This document shows positions 1 to 6,394 of a stretch of 9,895 nucleotides of DNA, in pieces; position 1 is the stretch's first letter, and every line of letters begins with the position of its first letter. The stretch is from Firmicutes bacterium CAG:170 (lineage in GTDB: Bacteria > Bacillota > Clostridia > Oscillospirales > Oscillospiraceae). Under the pieces are notes generated by a model that was not told the DNA's origin, did no database searches, and saw only the letters and a list, made by a program, of their open reading frames with translations. Where the stretch lies: NCBI GenBank assembly GCA_000436735.1, contig FR887244.1, positions 49,291 to 59,185 on the forward strand, in the 5' to 3' direction. The position numbers were made by a program, and so were the translations under genes.

Positions 1-1
1 C

Positions 2-61
2 CCCGGCATCTGCCGCCGCCGCAAAAAGGCGCGCCGCTGCCGCAAGTGGAGATCCGCATAA
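2..61 (+). CDS. Possible 3' end of an upstream gene (partial, basic C-terminal tail)
   Basis: The second reading frame is open from the window edge to a TAA at 59-61 and reads as a very basic tail rich in Arg and Lys with two Cys, ending in WRSA. The stop lies 18 bases before a strong terminator hairpin, which is the usual spacing for the end of a transcription unit and is the main reason to prefer this frame. The other two plus-strand frames stay open through the hairpin to stops near 142 and 162, so they would run through the terminator and are less likely. Nineteen codons are too few to recognise a family. The low-complexity, GC-rich sequence would also permit open frames by chance, so this is a weak call. 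Confidence 0.3.
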   Translation, partial: PGICRRRKKARRCRKWRSA

Positions 62-79
62 CTATCCACGCCATACGCC

Positions 80-120
80 AAAGCCGGAAAGCGAATGCTT
101 TCCGGCTTTCCAATTTGTTT
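80..120 (+). terminator. Rho-independent terminator of the upstream unit
   Basis: A perfect 13-bp stem (80-92 pairing with 97-109) closes a GAAT tetraloop and is followed by a T-rich stretch ending in TTTGTTT. It sits just after the presumed upstream stop codon and before the nitroreductase promoter, so it separates the two units. The stem is flanked by A-rich sequence on its left side, so some activity in the reverse direction is possible. Confidence 0.8.
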
Positions 121-131
121 GTAATTTTCGC

Positions 132-160
132 TTTTCTTTATAAAAAGTATATGCTATAAT
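132..160 (+). promoter_or_regulatory. Extended -10 promoter of the nitroreductase gene
   Basis: TATAAT at 155-160 matches the consensus -10 box exactly and is preceded by TG one base upstream (152-153), which makes it an extended -10 element. The -35 position at 17-bp spacing (132-137) reads TTTTCT, a poor match, as is common for extended -10 promoters. Transcription would begin near 167, leaving a leader of only about 16 bases that is essentially just the ribosome binding site. No operator-like palindrome is visible between the upstream terminator and the start codon. Confidence 0.7.
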
Positions 161-182
161 GCTGAAAAAGGAGGTTTTATCC

Positions 183-917
183 ATGCAAATGTTATCCGTC
201 CGCGAGGCGATGGAAAAGCGCCATTCCGTGCGCTCCTATCTCTCCACTCCCATTCCTCAGGACATTCTGCTCACGATGAAGCAGGCCGTCAAGGAATATG
301 CTTCCGCCGCAAAAATGCGCATCCAGCTCGTCACCGATGAGCCGGACGCCTTCAAGGGCTTTCTGGCCCATTACGGACACTTCGTCGGCGTCCGCAACTA
401 CATCGCCTTTGTCGGTCAGAAGGACGATACGCTTGACGAGCGCACGGGCTATTACGGAGAAAAGCTTGTCCTGCTCGCCCAGCAGCTTGGATTGAGCACC
501 TGTTGGGTCGCGCTGACCTACAGCAAGCGCAAATGTCCCGCCATCGTCAATCCCGGTGAAAAGCTGGTCTGCGTCATTGCCCTCGGCTACGGCATTTCGC
601 GCGGCAGTCCGCACAGAAACCGTCCGCTGGAGCAGGTCTGCAACCTGACCGACGCCTCGCCCGACTGGTTCCGCAGCGGTATGGAGGCCGTCATGCTGGC
701 CCCGACCGCCATGGATCAGCAGCGCTTTTTCTTCCGGCAGGAGGGCGATGAGGTATTGGTGCGCTCGACCGGCGGCCCGTGCAGCAAGATCGACCTCGGC
801 ATCGTCAAATGCCACTTTGAGCTTGGCGCCGGTACGGAAAACTTCCGCTGGGCCGGCGCGCCGCAGTCCGAAGTGCCTGAGGCCGCATCGGATCCGGATG
901 CGGAGGATGCTCCGTAA
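183..917 (+). CDS. TM1586-type nitroreductase family protein (FMN oxidoreductase)
   Basis: This is a cytoplasmic flavoprotein of the nitroreductase superfamily, the type described by the TM1586 nitroreductase domain, which presumably uses NAD(P)H and FMN; the natural substrate is not known. The 244-residue product opens with the phosphate-contacting motif KRHSVRSY (12-19). It has GLSTCWV at 103-109, and the second half carries APTAMDQQ (173-180), a family signature. The last 16 or so residues are an acidic Ala/Pro/Glu/Asp tail probably outside the fold. I chose ATG 183 over the in-frame ATG at 159 because AAAAAGGAGG (164-173) sits nine bases before 183 and because the earlier ATG overlaps the -10 box. 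The gene is monocistronic, with its own promoter and a terminator shared with the converging phoR. Confidence 0.85.
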   Translation: MQMLSVREAMEKRHSVRSYLSTPIPQDILLTMKQAVKEYASAAKMRIQLVTDEPDAFKGFLAHYGHFVGVRNYIAFVGQKDDTLDERTGYYGEKLVLLAQQLGLSTCWVALTYSKRKCPAIVNPGEKLVCVIALGYGISRGSPHRNRPLEQVCNLTDASPDWFRSGMEAVMLAPTAMDQQRFFFRQEGDEVLVRSTGGPCSKIDLGIVKCHFELGAGTENFRWAGAPQSEVPEAASDPDAEDAP

Positions 918-927
918 GCTTCCCATG

Positions 928-975
928 AACAGAGAAATGCCCGCGTATGCAGATGCATACGCGGGCGTTCTGTTT
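928..975. terminator. Bidirectional terminator between the nitroreductase gene and phoR
   Basis: A perfect 12-bp GC-rich stem (939-950 with 955-966) closes an AGAT loop. The flanks AACAGA (928-933) and TCTGTT (969-974) can extend pairing beyond a small internal bulge. The downstream flank is T-rich on both strands (GTTCTGTTT on plus, ATTTCTCTGTT on minus), though neither is an unbroken T run. It begins 22 bases after the nitroreductase stop and 14 bases after the phoR stop, so it can end both converging units. Confidence 0.8.
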
Positions 976-979
976 GCTG

Positions 980-2641
980 TCAGACATTTCCGTCCGGGAA
1001 ATGGACGCGCATGGTCGTTCCCTTTCCGGGCTGGCTTTCCAGCTCGATCCTGCCGCCGAGATACTGCACGGCGTGCTTGACGATGGAAAGGCCGAGGCCC
1101 GTTCCTCCGGACTGACGCGAATGGCTCTTATCGACCCGGTAGAAGCGCTCGAAAACGCGGCTCTGGTGCTCCGGCGGGATGCCGATGCCGGTGTCCTGCA
1201 CGGTCACGACCGCGCCGTGCGCTGTGCCGTCGATGGCCACATCCACGCTGCCGCCCTCACGGTTATACTTGACGGCGTTGTCACAGAGGTTATAGATGAT
1301 CTCCGAAGCAAGCCTGCGGACGGTCGTGATCTGCCTGTCGTCTCCATGGACGCGGATCGTGACCTGCTTTTCCGCCGCAGCGCTGGCCAGCGAGGCGGAC
1401 GCCTCCTCGGCCAGCTTTTTCAGATCGACCGGCTCGAACGGCAGCTCCCCGCCCTCGTCCAGCTGAGACAGGCGGATGATGTCCTCAATGAGCGTCACAA
1501 GACGCGCCGCCTCGGTGCGGATATGGCCGACAAAGCGCGGCATGTCCTCCTGCTTCACGAGGCCGTTTTCGATCAGCTCCGCGCTGCCCATGATGGACTG
1601 GAGCGGCGTTTTCAGCTCGTGGGAAACATTTGCTGTGAATTCGCGGCGATTGCGTTCGGCAAAGGCCTGCTCCGTCACGTCAAACGCCAGCAGCACTGCG
1701 CCGATGACCGTGCCCTCCGATTCGATGCGGCTGATATCGAGCTGATACTCGCGTCCGCCGCGCTCCACATGCAGCTCCGCGTGGCCCTCCTCCAGTGCGC
1801 GCCGGATGGCGCAGCTGATCTCGTGGCTCCGCTCGACGGTCAGGAAATCCCGGCCAACGCAGTCCGGCTCCGCATGGAACAGCGCCCTTGCCGCCGGGTT
1901 GATGCTCAGCACCGTCCCCTTTTCGTTCATCAGGACGAGACCTTCGTTCATGCTCGCCGTGATCTGGGCGAATTCGTCCTTCTTCTGCTGGAGCGTGCGC
2001 AGCTGCGCGTCGATCTGGCGGCGCTGCTGATTGATGCGCGTGAGCAGCGGAGAAAGCTCCTCATAGGTATCGTTTTCCAGCGGCTTTTCCAGATCGAGAC
2101 GGTTGAGCGGCGCGACGATCCGGGCGGAGATGCGCTTTGCCAGAACGAGCGCCAAGATGAGCGCCGCCGCCAGCACGACCAGCATCGGCTGGAGCATCCC
2201 CATCACAAGAACGCCCGCCGTGGCGCGGCTGATCGAAATACGCAGGATGGAGCCGTCCGTCAGCTTTTTCGCGTAGTAGATCGTCTTTTCCAGAAGCGTG
2301 CTGGAGTAGCGGGAGCTTTGCCCCTCGCCGGTCTCGAGCGCCTGCCGGACCTCCTCGCGCTGGGCATGATTTTCCATGCTGCTTTCGTCGGCCTGCGAGT
2401 CAAACAGCACCTCGCCGGACGGCGCGATCCACGTCAGGCGGTAGCTCTCCCCTTCCAGCGCCTTGAGATATGTTTTTCCGCTGCATTCCACGCCCGTCTG
2501 TGCCAGCGCAAGCTCGTCCTCGAGCTGACGCTCCTGAACGCCGCCGAAATAGTCATACAGGCAGCCCATGATGATGAGCACACTGCACAGAAGCACGACG
2601 GCGGCCGCCGCCATGATGGACAGAAAGATTTTTCTTGTCAT
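980..2641 (-). CDS. phoR: PhoR-type phosphate sensor histidine kinase
   Basis: This is a 553-residue membrane sensor kinase that phosphorylates the response regulator encoded just upstream in the operon. A first membrane segment lies at about 5-28, an extracytoplasmic region at 30-140 and a second membrane segment at 142-168. A short HAMP-like linker (about 170-215) and a PAS domain (about 225-325, with MNEGLVLMNEKG) follow. The H-box SHELKTPLQ puts the phosphoacceptor at His341. The ATPase domain has the N-box (NLCDNAVKYN, 451-460), the G1 box DTGIGIP (483-489), the F-box FERFYRVDKS (497-506) and the G2 box GGTGLGLS (512-519). All catalytic motifs are intact. Its ATG overlaps the regulator's TGA by four bases and is preceded by GGAGG inside that gene, so the two are translationally coupled. 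It is the last gene of the operon. The pst-phoU context supports phosphate sensing, but the sensor domain alone does not name a ligand. Confidence 0.93.
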   Translation of the reverse strand: MTRKIFLSIMAAAAVVLLCSVLIIMGCLYDYFGGVQERQLEDELALAQTGVECSGKTYLKALEGESYRLTWIAPSGEVLFDSQADESSMENHAQREEVRQALETGEGQSSRYSSTLLEKTIYYAKKLTDGSILRISISRATAGVLVMGMLQPMLVVLAAALILALVLAKRISARIVAPLNRLDLEKPLENDTYEELSPLLTRINQQRRQIDAQLRTLQQKKDEFAQITASMNEGLVLMNEKGTVLSINPAARALFHAEPDCVGRDFLTVERSHEISCAIRRALEEGHAELHVERGGREYQLDISRIESEGTVIGAVLLAFDVTEQAFAERNRREFTANVSHELKTPLQSIMGSAELIENGLVKQEDMPRFVGHIRTEAARLVTLIEDIIRLSQLDEGGELPFEPVDLKKLAEEASASLASAAAEKQVTIRVHGDDRQITTVRRLASEIIYNLCDNAVKYNREGGSVDVAIDGTAHGAVVTVQDTGIGIPPEHQSRVFERFYRVDKSHSRQSGGTGLGLSIVKHAVQYLGGRIELESQPGKGTTMRVHFPDGNV

Positions 2642-3312
2642 GGCTGTACCTCCAACCGATAGCCGACGCCGCGCACCGTCTCGATCCGCGCGCCGTATTT
2701 TCCAAGCTTCTGGCGAAGCGTCCGGATGTGCATATCCACCGTCCGCGTTTCGCCGATGTAGTCCTCGCCCCAGATCTCACTGAACAGCTGGTCGCGGGTG
2801 AACGCAACGCCCGGATGCGACAGGAACAGCCGCAGAAGCTCAAACTCCTTGTAGGTCAGCTGGACGCGCTCAGAATCCGCCGTCACGGTGTGCTCGTCCA
2901 GATTGACCGTCAGCCCGTCCGATTTCAGGATGTGCTGCACCGGCGCCGGACGGCACCGCCGCAGGACAGCCTTCACGCGCGAGACCATCTCCATCATGCC
3001 GAACGGCTTGACCAGATAGTCGTCCGCGCCAAGGTCAAGGCTCTGGATCTTGTCGTATTCCATGCCCTTGGCCGTCGCCATGATGACCGGGATCTCCGCT
3101 GTTTCGGGGCTGCTCTTCAAAAACTGCAGCAGCGACACGCCGTCCTCGCCCGGAAGCATCACGTCCAGAAGCACAAGCTCCGGCTTCTGCTCACGGAGCG
3201 CGGCCCGGAACGCGTCTCCGTCTGCAACGCCCTTCGCCTCAAAGCCGGTCGAATTGAGGGTATACACCTCGATGTCGCGGATACTGGCGTCGTCCTCGAC
3301 ACATAAGATCAT
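2638..3312 (-). CDS. phoB: OmpR/PhoB-family phosphate response regulator
   Basis: This is a DNA-binding response regulator of 224 residues (called phoB in Proteobacteria and phoP in Bacillus), the presumed partner of the adjacent PhoR. The receiver domain (1-118) has the acidic pair Asp7-Asp8, the phosphoacceptor Asp50 (LLDVMLP), Thr80 and the conserved Lys102 (VKPFG). The C-terminal winged-helix domain (about 128-224) has YKEFELLRLFLSHPG followed by the recognition-helix region TVDMHIRTLRQKL (191-203) and ends VRGVGYRLE. All residues needed for phosphorylation are present. It starts four bases inside the end of phoU (ATGA overlap), with GGGGGAGG upstream, and overlaps phoR by four bases. It probably binds the candidate Pho box upstream of pstS, giving positive feedback on its own operon. 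Confidence 0.93.
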   Translation of the reverse strand: MILCVEDDASIRDIEVYTLNSTGFEAKGVADGDAFRAALREQKPELVLLDVMLPGEDGVSLLQFLKSSPETAEIPVIMATAKGMEYDKIQSLDLGADDYLVKPFGMMEMVSRVKAVLRRCRPAPVQHILKSDGLTVNLDEHTVTADSERVQLTYKEFELLRLFLSHPGVAFTRDQLFSEIWGEDYIGETRTVDMHIRTLRQKLGKYGARIETVRGVGYRLEVQP

Positions 3313-3962
3313 GCTTTATCCTCCCCCTTGTGAACGCCGGTCACGGAGAACAGCACCCACTCTGCAATATTGGTCGCGTGGTCGCCGATGCGCTCGAAAT
3401 ACTTTGCGATCATGAGCAGATCCAGCGCGTATTCTCCGTCGTCCGGATTCTGCGCGATCAGCGTAATGAGCGCGCTCTTGACCTTCAGGAAATAGTCGTC
3501 CACAACGTCGTCGTACCGAATCACACCCTCCGCCAGCGCCGTATCGCGCTTGACAAAGGCGTCCACGCTCTCGGTCACCATGCGGATGGTCGCACGTCCC
3601 ATCTCGCCGATGGCCTCGCAGTTCTCACATGAGCGGCCCTTGAGGAACGTAATGATCTCGGCGATATCCGCCGCCTGATCTCCGATCCGCTCCATATCCG
3701 TGATCATTTTGAGCGCCGCCGAGATCTGCCGCAGGTCACGCGCGACGGGCTGCTGCTGGAGCAGAAGCTTGAGGCACATGGATTCGATGTCGCGCTCCAT
3801 CTGGTCGATCTCCGTATCGAGCGGCGCGACCTTCGCTGCCAGCGTGGAGTCGCCGTCCAGCAGCGCCTTGGCTGCCAGCGCGATCACTTCCTCGCACATC
3901 GCGCCCATTTCGATCAGATCCTTGTTCAGCAGCGCAAGCTGCTCGTCAAACCGGCTTCTCAT
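3309..3962 (-). CDS. phoU: PhoU phosphate signalling protein
   Basis: PhoU is a cytoplasmic helical protein that connects the Pst transporter to the PhoR kinase and restrains phosphate uptake and signalling when phosphate is plentiful. The 217-residue product has the normal family length and shows the two-fold repeat of the family. The metal-binding motif of the first half is ERIGDQAADIAE (91-102), and that of the second is FERIGDHATNIAEW (189-202). Its start shares one base with the pstB stop (TAATG), and GGGGAGG lies just upstream within the pstB end, so translation is coupled. A Cys pair in the linker (SCENC, 111-115) is unusual-looking but of unknown meaning. The next gene, the response regulator, overlaps its stop by four bases. 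Confidence 0.95.
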   Translation of the reverse strand: MRSRFDEQLALLNKDLIEMGAMCEEVIALAAKALLDGDSTLAAKVAPLDTEIDQMERDIESMCLKLLLQQQPVARDLRQISAALKMITDMERIGDQAADIAEIITFLKGRSCENCEAIGEMGRATIRMVTESVDAFVKRDTALAEGVIRYDDVVDDYFLKVKSALITLIAQNPDDGEYALDLLMIAKYFERIGDHATNIAEWVLFSVTGVHKGEDKA

Positions 3963-4717
3963 TATCCGAACCTCCCCGTGATGTAATCCTCTGTCCGCTT
4001 GTCCTTCGGCTGCGCAAACATCTGCTCGGTATCGCCGTATTCCACAAGCTCTCCGAGAAGGAAGAACGCCGTCTGGTCAGAGATACGCACCGCCTGCTGC
4101 ATGTTGTGCGTGACGATGATTATAGTGTAGCGGTCTTTCAGCCCAATTGCAAGCTCTTCTATCTTGGAAGTGGAAATTGGGTCGAGCGCACTGGTCGGCT
4201 CGTCCATCAAAAGCACGTCCGGCTGGACGGCCAGCGCCCGCGCGATGCAAAGGCGCTGCTGCTGTCCGCCCGAAAGGCCCAGCGCCGACTTTTTCAGCCG
4301 GTCCTTTACCTCATCCCAGATGGCCGCGTCCCGCAGCGACTGTTCCACGATCTCGTCGAGCCTTGCCTTCGCGCGGATGCCGTGCGTGCGCGGGCCGTAG
4401 GCGATGTTGTCGTAGATGCTCATGGGGAACGGATTCGGCTTCTGGAACACCATGCCGATCTGCCGCCGAAGCTCGTTGACATCCACCGACGGGTCGAAAA
4501 TGTTCTTCCCGTGGTATTTGACCTCACCCGTGATCTTGACCGTCGGGATCAGGTCGTTCATGCGGTCAAGGGTTTTCAGAAACGTGGATTTGCCGCAGCC
4601 GGAGGGTCCGATCAGCGCGGTGATGCTCTTTTCCGGGATGCGGATGCTGATATTTTTCAGGGCCTGCGTCGGGCCGTACCACAGGCGCATGTCCTGAACC
4701 GTAATCAAGTCGCTCAT
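3962..4717 (-). CDS. pstB: Phosphate ABC transporter ATP-binding protein PstB
   Basis: PstB is the ATPase subunit that powers phosphate import through PstC/PstA. The 251-residue product is full length with every ABC motif intact: Walker A GPSGCGKST (37-45), Q-loop at Gln92 (VFQKPNPFP, typical of PstB), signature LSGGQQQR (148-155), Walker B LLMDEP (169-174) and the switch His204 (VTHNM). The C-terminal region ELVEYGDTEQMF and the ending EDYITGRFG are also characteristic of PstB. Its start overlaps the stop of the preceding vitamin B6 kinase by four bases. The ribosome site AAAAGGAG lies inside the last codons of that kinase, in a sequence identical to the one at the pstA-kinase junction. In most pst operons pstB follows pstA directly; here the kinase gene separates them. 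Confidence 0.97.
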   Translation of the reverse strand: MSDLITVQDMRLWYGPTQALKNISIRIPEKSITALIGPSGCGKSTFLKTLDRMNDLIPTVKITGEVKYHGKNIFDPSVDVNELRRQIGMVFQKPNPFPMSIYDNIAYGPRTHGIRAKARLDEIVEQSLRDAAIWDEVKDRLKKSALGLSGGQQQRLCIARALAVQPDVLLMDEPTSALDPISTSKIEELAIGLKDRYTIIIVTHNMQQAVRISDQTAFFLLGELVEYGDTEQMFAQPKDKRTEDYITGRFG

Positions 4718-4732
4718 AGGCTTCTCCTTTTC
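4714..4732 (-). repeat. 19-bp direct repeat, copy 2 (pdxK-pstB junction)
   Basis: On the minus strand this reads GAAAAGGAGAAGCCTATGA. It encodes the last five residues of the kinase (KRRSL), its TGA stop, the ribosome site AAAAGGAG and the ATG of pstB. It is identical over all 19 bases to 5529-5547 at the other edge of the kinase gene, in the same orientation and the same reading frame. Sequence on both sides of the repeat differs. Confidence 0.95.
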
Positions 4733-5532
4733 AATTTATCCTCAAATGCCAGACCGTACCAATGGGCCGGCTGGCGCTGCCGTGTTGCGTGGATGCAGTC
4801 GTCGCAGAACGCTGCCGCGCGTACAAGCGCCATCCGCGTATCCGCTCCGCTGAGCAGCTCGCCGCAGAGGCTGGATGCGAACACATCTCCCGCACCATGC
4901 AGCGTGATATCGACCTTTTCCTTCTCGACACGCAGCAGGTCCCCGGCCTTCAGCCGTGCGAGATACCCGATGCTGCCGCCGTTCTCGATGCTTGTAATGA
5001 CGGCCTCGGAGGCCGGAAGCGCTCTGAGCAGCGTCTCATCGTCCGTGCTGAGCGGCAGTCCGGTCAGCAGCGCCGCTTCCGTGCGGTTTGGCGTAATGAT
5101 GTCGGCCATCTCGGCCAGCTCACGCATCGCCGGGATGAAATCCGGCGTAAAGCAGCCGTAGAGGCTCCCGTTGTCTCCCAAAACCGGATCGACCAGAATT
5201 CGCGTATCCGGGCCTGCAAAATCGCGAATAAACTGCTTTACAAATTCGATCTGCTCCACGGAAAGGAAAAAGCCCGTGTAAATGCAGTCGAATTTCAGAT
5301 GCAGCTTTTTCCAATGCTCCGCAAACTGCTTCATTTCCCCCGTCAGATCTCTGACGACATAGCCGTCAAAGCCGCCGGTATGCGTGGATAGGAGCGCCGT
5401 CGGAAGCGCGACCGCCTCCACACCATAGCTGGAAAGGATCGGAACCGAGACGCTCAGGGAGCACTTTCCAAAGCACGAATAATCGTTCAGGAGCGCGGCA
5501 CGCTTCATGCCCGTGCCGTTCACGTCTTTCAT
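4714..5532 (-). CDS. pdxY: Pyridoxamine/pyridoxal kinase inserted in the pst operon
   Basis: This is a vitamin B6 salvage kinase of the ribokinase-like superfamily (pyridoxamine kinase type). It phosphorylates pyridoxal, and probably pyridoxamine and pyridoxine, at the 5' hydroxyl with ATP to make PLP or its precursors. The 272-residue product shows NDYSCFGKCSLSVSVPILS (16-34), VALPTALLSTHTGGF (41-55), YTGFF (85-89), VDPVLGDNG (114-122), TPNRTEAALLTG (147-158) and the anion-hole/catalytic motif LHGAGDVFAS (211-220), with Asp216 as the base. The family N-terminus normally begins near Met9 (MKRAALLND). I kept Met1 because AAAAGGAG sits six bases before it and no ribosome site precedes Met9; residues 1-8 are therefore an extension. 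It overlaps pstA by four bases at its start and pstB by four at its end. Its C-terminus, KRRSL, is identical to that of PstA because both come from a 19-bp direct repeat. Function is confident; preferred substrate and the reason for its location are not known. Confidence 0.92.
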   Translation of the reverse strand: MKDVNGTGMKRAALLNDYSCFGKCSLSVSVPILSSYGVEAVALPTALLSTHTGGFDGYVVRDLTGEMKQFAEHWKKLHLKFDCIYTGFFLSVEQIEFVKQFIRDFAGPDTRILVDPVLGDNGSLYGCFTPDFIPAMRELAEMADIITPNRTEAALLTGLPLSTDDETLLRALPASEAVITSIENGGSIGYLARLKAGDLLRVEKEKVDITLHGAGDVFASSLCGELLSGADTRMALVRAAAFCDDCIHATRQRQPAHWYGLAFEDKLKRRSL

Positions 5533-5547
5533 AGGCTTCTCCTTTTC
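5529..5547 (-). repeat. 19-bp direct repeat, copy 1 (pstA-pdxK junction)
   Basis: On the minus strand this reads GAAAAGGAGAAGCCTATGA and encodes the last five residues of PstA (KRRSL), its TGA stop and the ATG of the kinase. It is identical to 4714-4732, with 815 bases between the starts of the two copies. Recombination between them would remove the kinase exactly and leave pstA overlapping pstB by four bases. Confidence 0.95.
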
Positions 5548-6389
5548 TTGAAATATCTTCCGACCAGCGTCGCGGAGAGGTTGATGAGGAGCGTCAGCAC
5601 CATCAGGATCGACGCGATGGCGAACGCCACGTCAAACTCGCCCTGCTCCTTGGCGTATACATAGAGCGCAACGGTCAGCGTCGCGCCGGAATTCCGGAGT
5701 CCCTTGGCCAGTCCGTAAAGCGTGTGGGCAAAGCCCGCCGTGTATAAAAGCGCCGCCGTTTCGCCGAGAATGCGGCCGACCGCCAGAATGCAGCCGGTGA
5801 TCACACCGTCCACACATCCGGGCATCACGACCGTCCGGATCACGCGCCATTTTCCCGCGCCAAGTCCGAACGCGCCCTCGCGGTAGCTCTGCGGGACGGT
5901 CTTAAGGCTCTCCTGCGTGGTGCGCATGATGGTCGGCAGATTCATGATGACAAGCGTCATGCTGCCTGCCCACAGGGAGGTCTTCATGCCGAGGAACTGG
6001 CAGAAGAACAGCATACCGACCAGTCCGTAGATGATCGACGGAATGCCGGAAAGCGTTTCCGCCGCGTATTCAATGATGCCGACAAGACGCTTGTTGGCAG
6101 CATATTCCGTCAGATAGATCGCCGCGCAGACACCGAGCGGAAGCACGATCAGGAGCGTCGCCATCACGACATAGAGCGTATTGAGCAGATCCGGCAGAAT
6201 ACCGATGGTACCGCTCAGATAGCTGGGCGAGGTGGAGACCAGCTCCCACGAGAGATTCGGGACGCCCTTATACAGGACATAGCCGATCAGAAACAGTACC
6301 AGCAGGCAGGTCAGCCCCGCCGCCAGATACATCAGCACGCGCAGAATGATGTTGTACGCGCGCCGGGATGCCGAAATACCTTGATGCAT
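5529..6389 (-). CDS. pstA: Phosphate ABC transporter permease PstA
   Basis: PstA is one of the two membrane subunits forming the phosphate channel with PstC. The 286-residue protein is full length, with a first hydrophobic segment at about 18-40 and further ones at about 68-94, 112-135, 140-158, 195-215 and 255-278, fitting six membrane helices. The EAA-type loop that docks on PstB is at 171-190 (EGAFGLGAGKWRVIRTVVMP). ETLSGIPSIIYGLVG (111-125) and ILAVGRILGETAALLYTAG (201-219) are hallmark PstA sequences. The gene begins five bases after the pstC stop, with AGTAAGGAGTAA upstream as the ribosome site, and ends with a four-base overlap with the vitamin B6 kinase. Its C-terminal KKRRSL is a positively charged cytoplasmic end. 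Confidence 0.96.
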   Translation of the reverse strand: MHQGISASRRAYNIILRVLMYLAAGLTCLLVLFLIGYVLYKGVPNLSWELVSTSPSYLSGTIGILPDLLNTLYVVMATLLIVLPLGVCAAIYLTEYAANKRLVGIIEYAAETLSGIPSIIYGLVGMLFFCQFLGMKTSLWAGSMTLVIMNLPTIMRTTQESLKTVPQSYREGAFGLGAGKWRVIRTVVMPGCVDGVITGCILAVGRILGETAALLYTAGFAHTLYGLAKGLRNSGATLTVALYVYAKEQGEFDVAFAIASILMVLTLLINLSATLVGRYFKKRRSL

Positions 6390-6394
6390 AGCCG

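Noticed and set aside
2..161. Other plus-strand frames open from the window edge through the terminator
   Set aside because: They would translate the 13-bp stem terminator and the next gene's promoter, so the frame stopping at 61 is preferred.
192..926. A 244-codon minus-strand frame opposite the nitroreductase
   Set aside because: It shadows a recognised family protein, lacks a ribosome site, and would cross the shared terminator region.
947..2662. A 571-codon open frame on the plus strand opposite phoR
   Set aside because: It is the complement of a clear histidine kinase with all motifs, it has no ribosome site, and its composition (very rich in Arg, Ala, Leu, Asp, His, Gln) is typical of a mirror frame in GC-rich coding DNA.
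4106..5161. A 351-codon plus-strand frame across pstB and the B6 kinase
   Set aside because: It spans two intact genes on the other strand, shows no domain, and has no promoter or ribosome site.
4714..5547. The repeat-flanked kinase as a transposon or insertion sequence
   Set aside because: There is no transposase, no terminal inverted repeat, and the 19-bp repeat is longer than usual target duplications and is made of functional junction sequence; a recombination-based insertion fits better.
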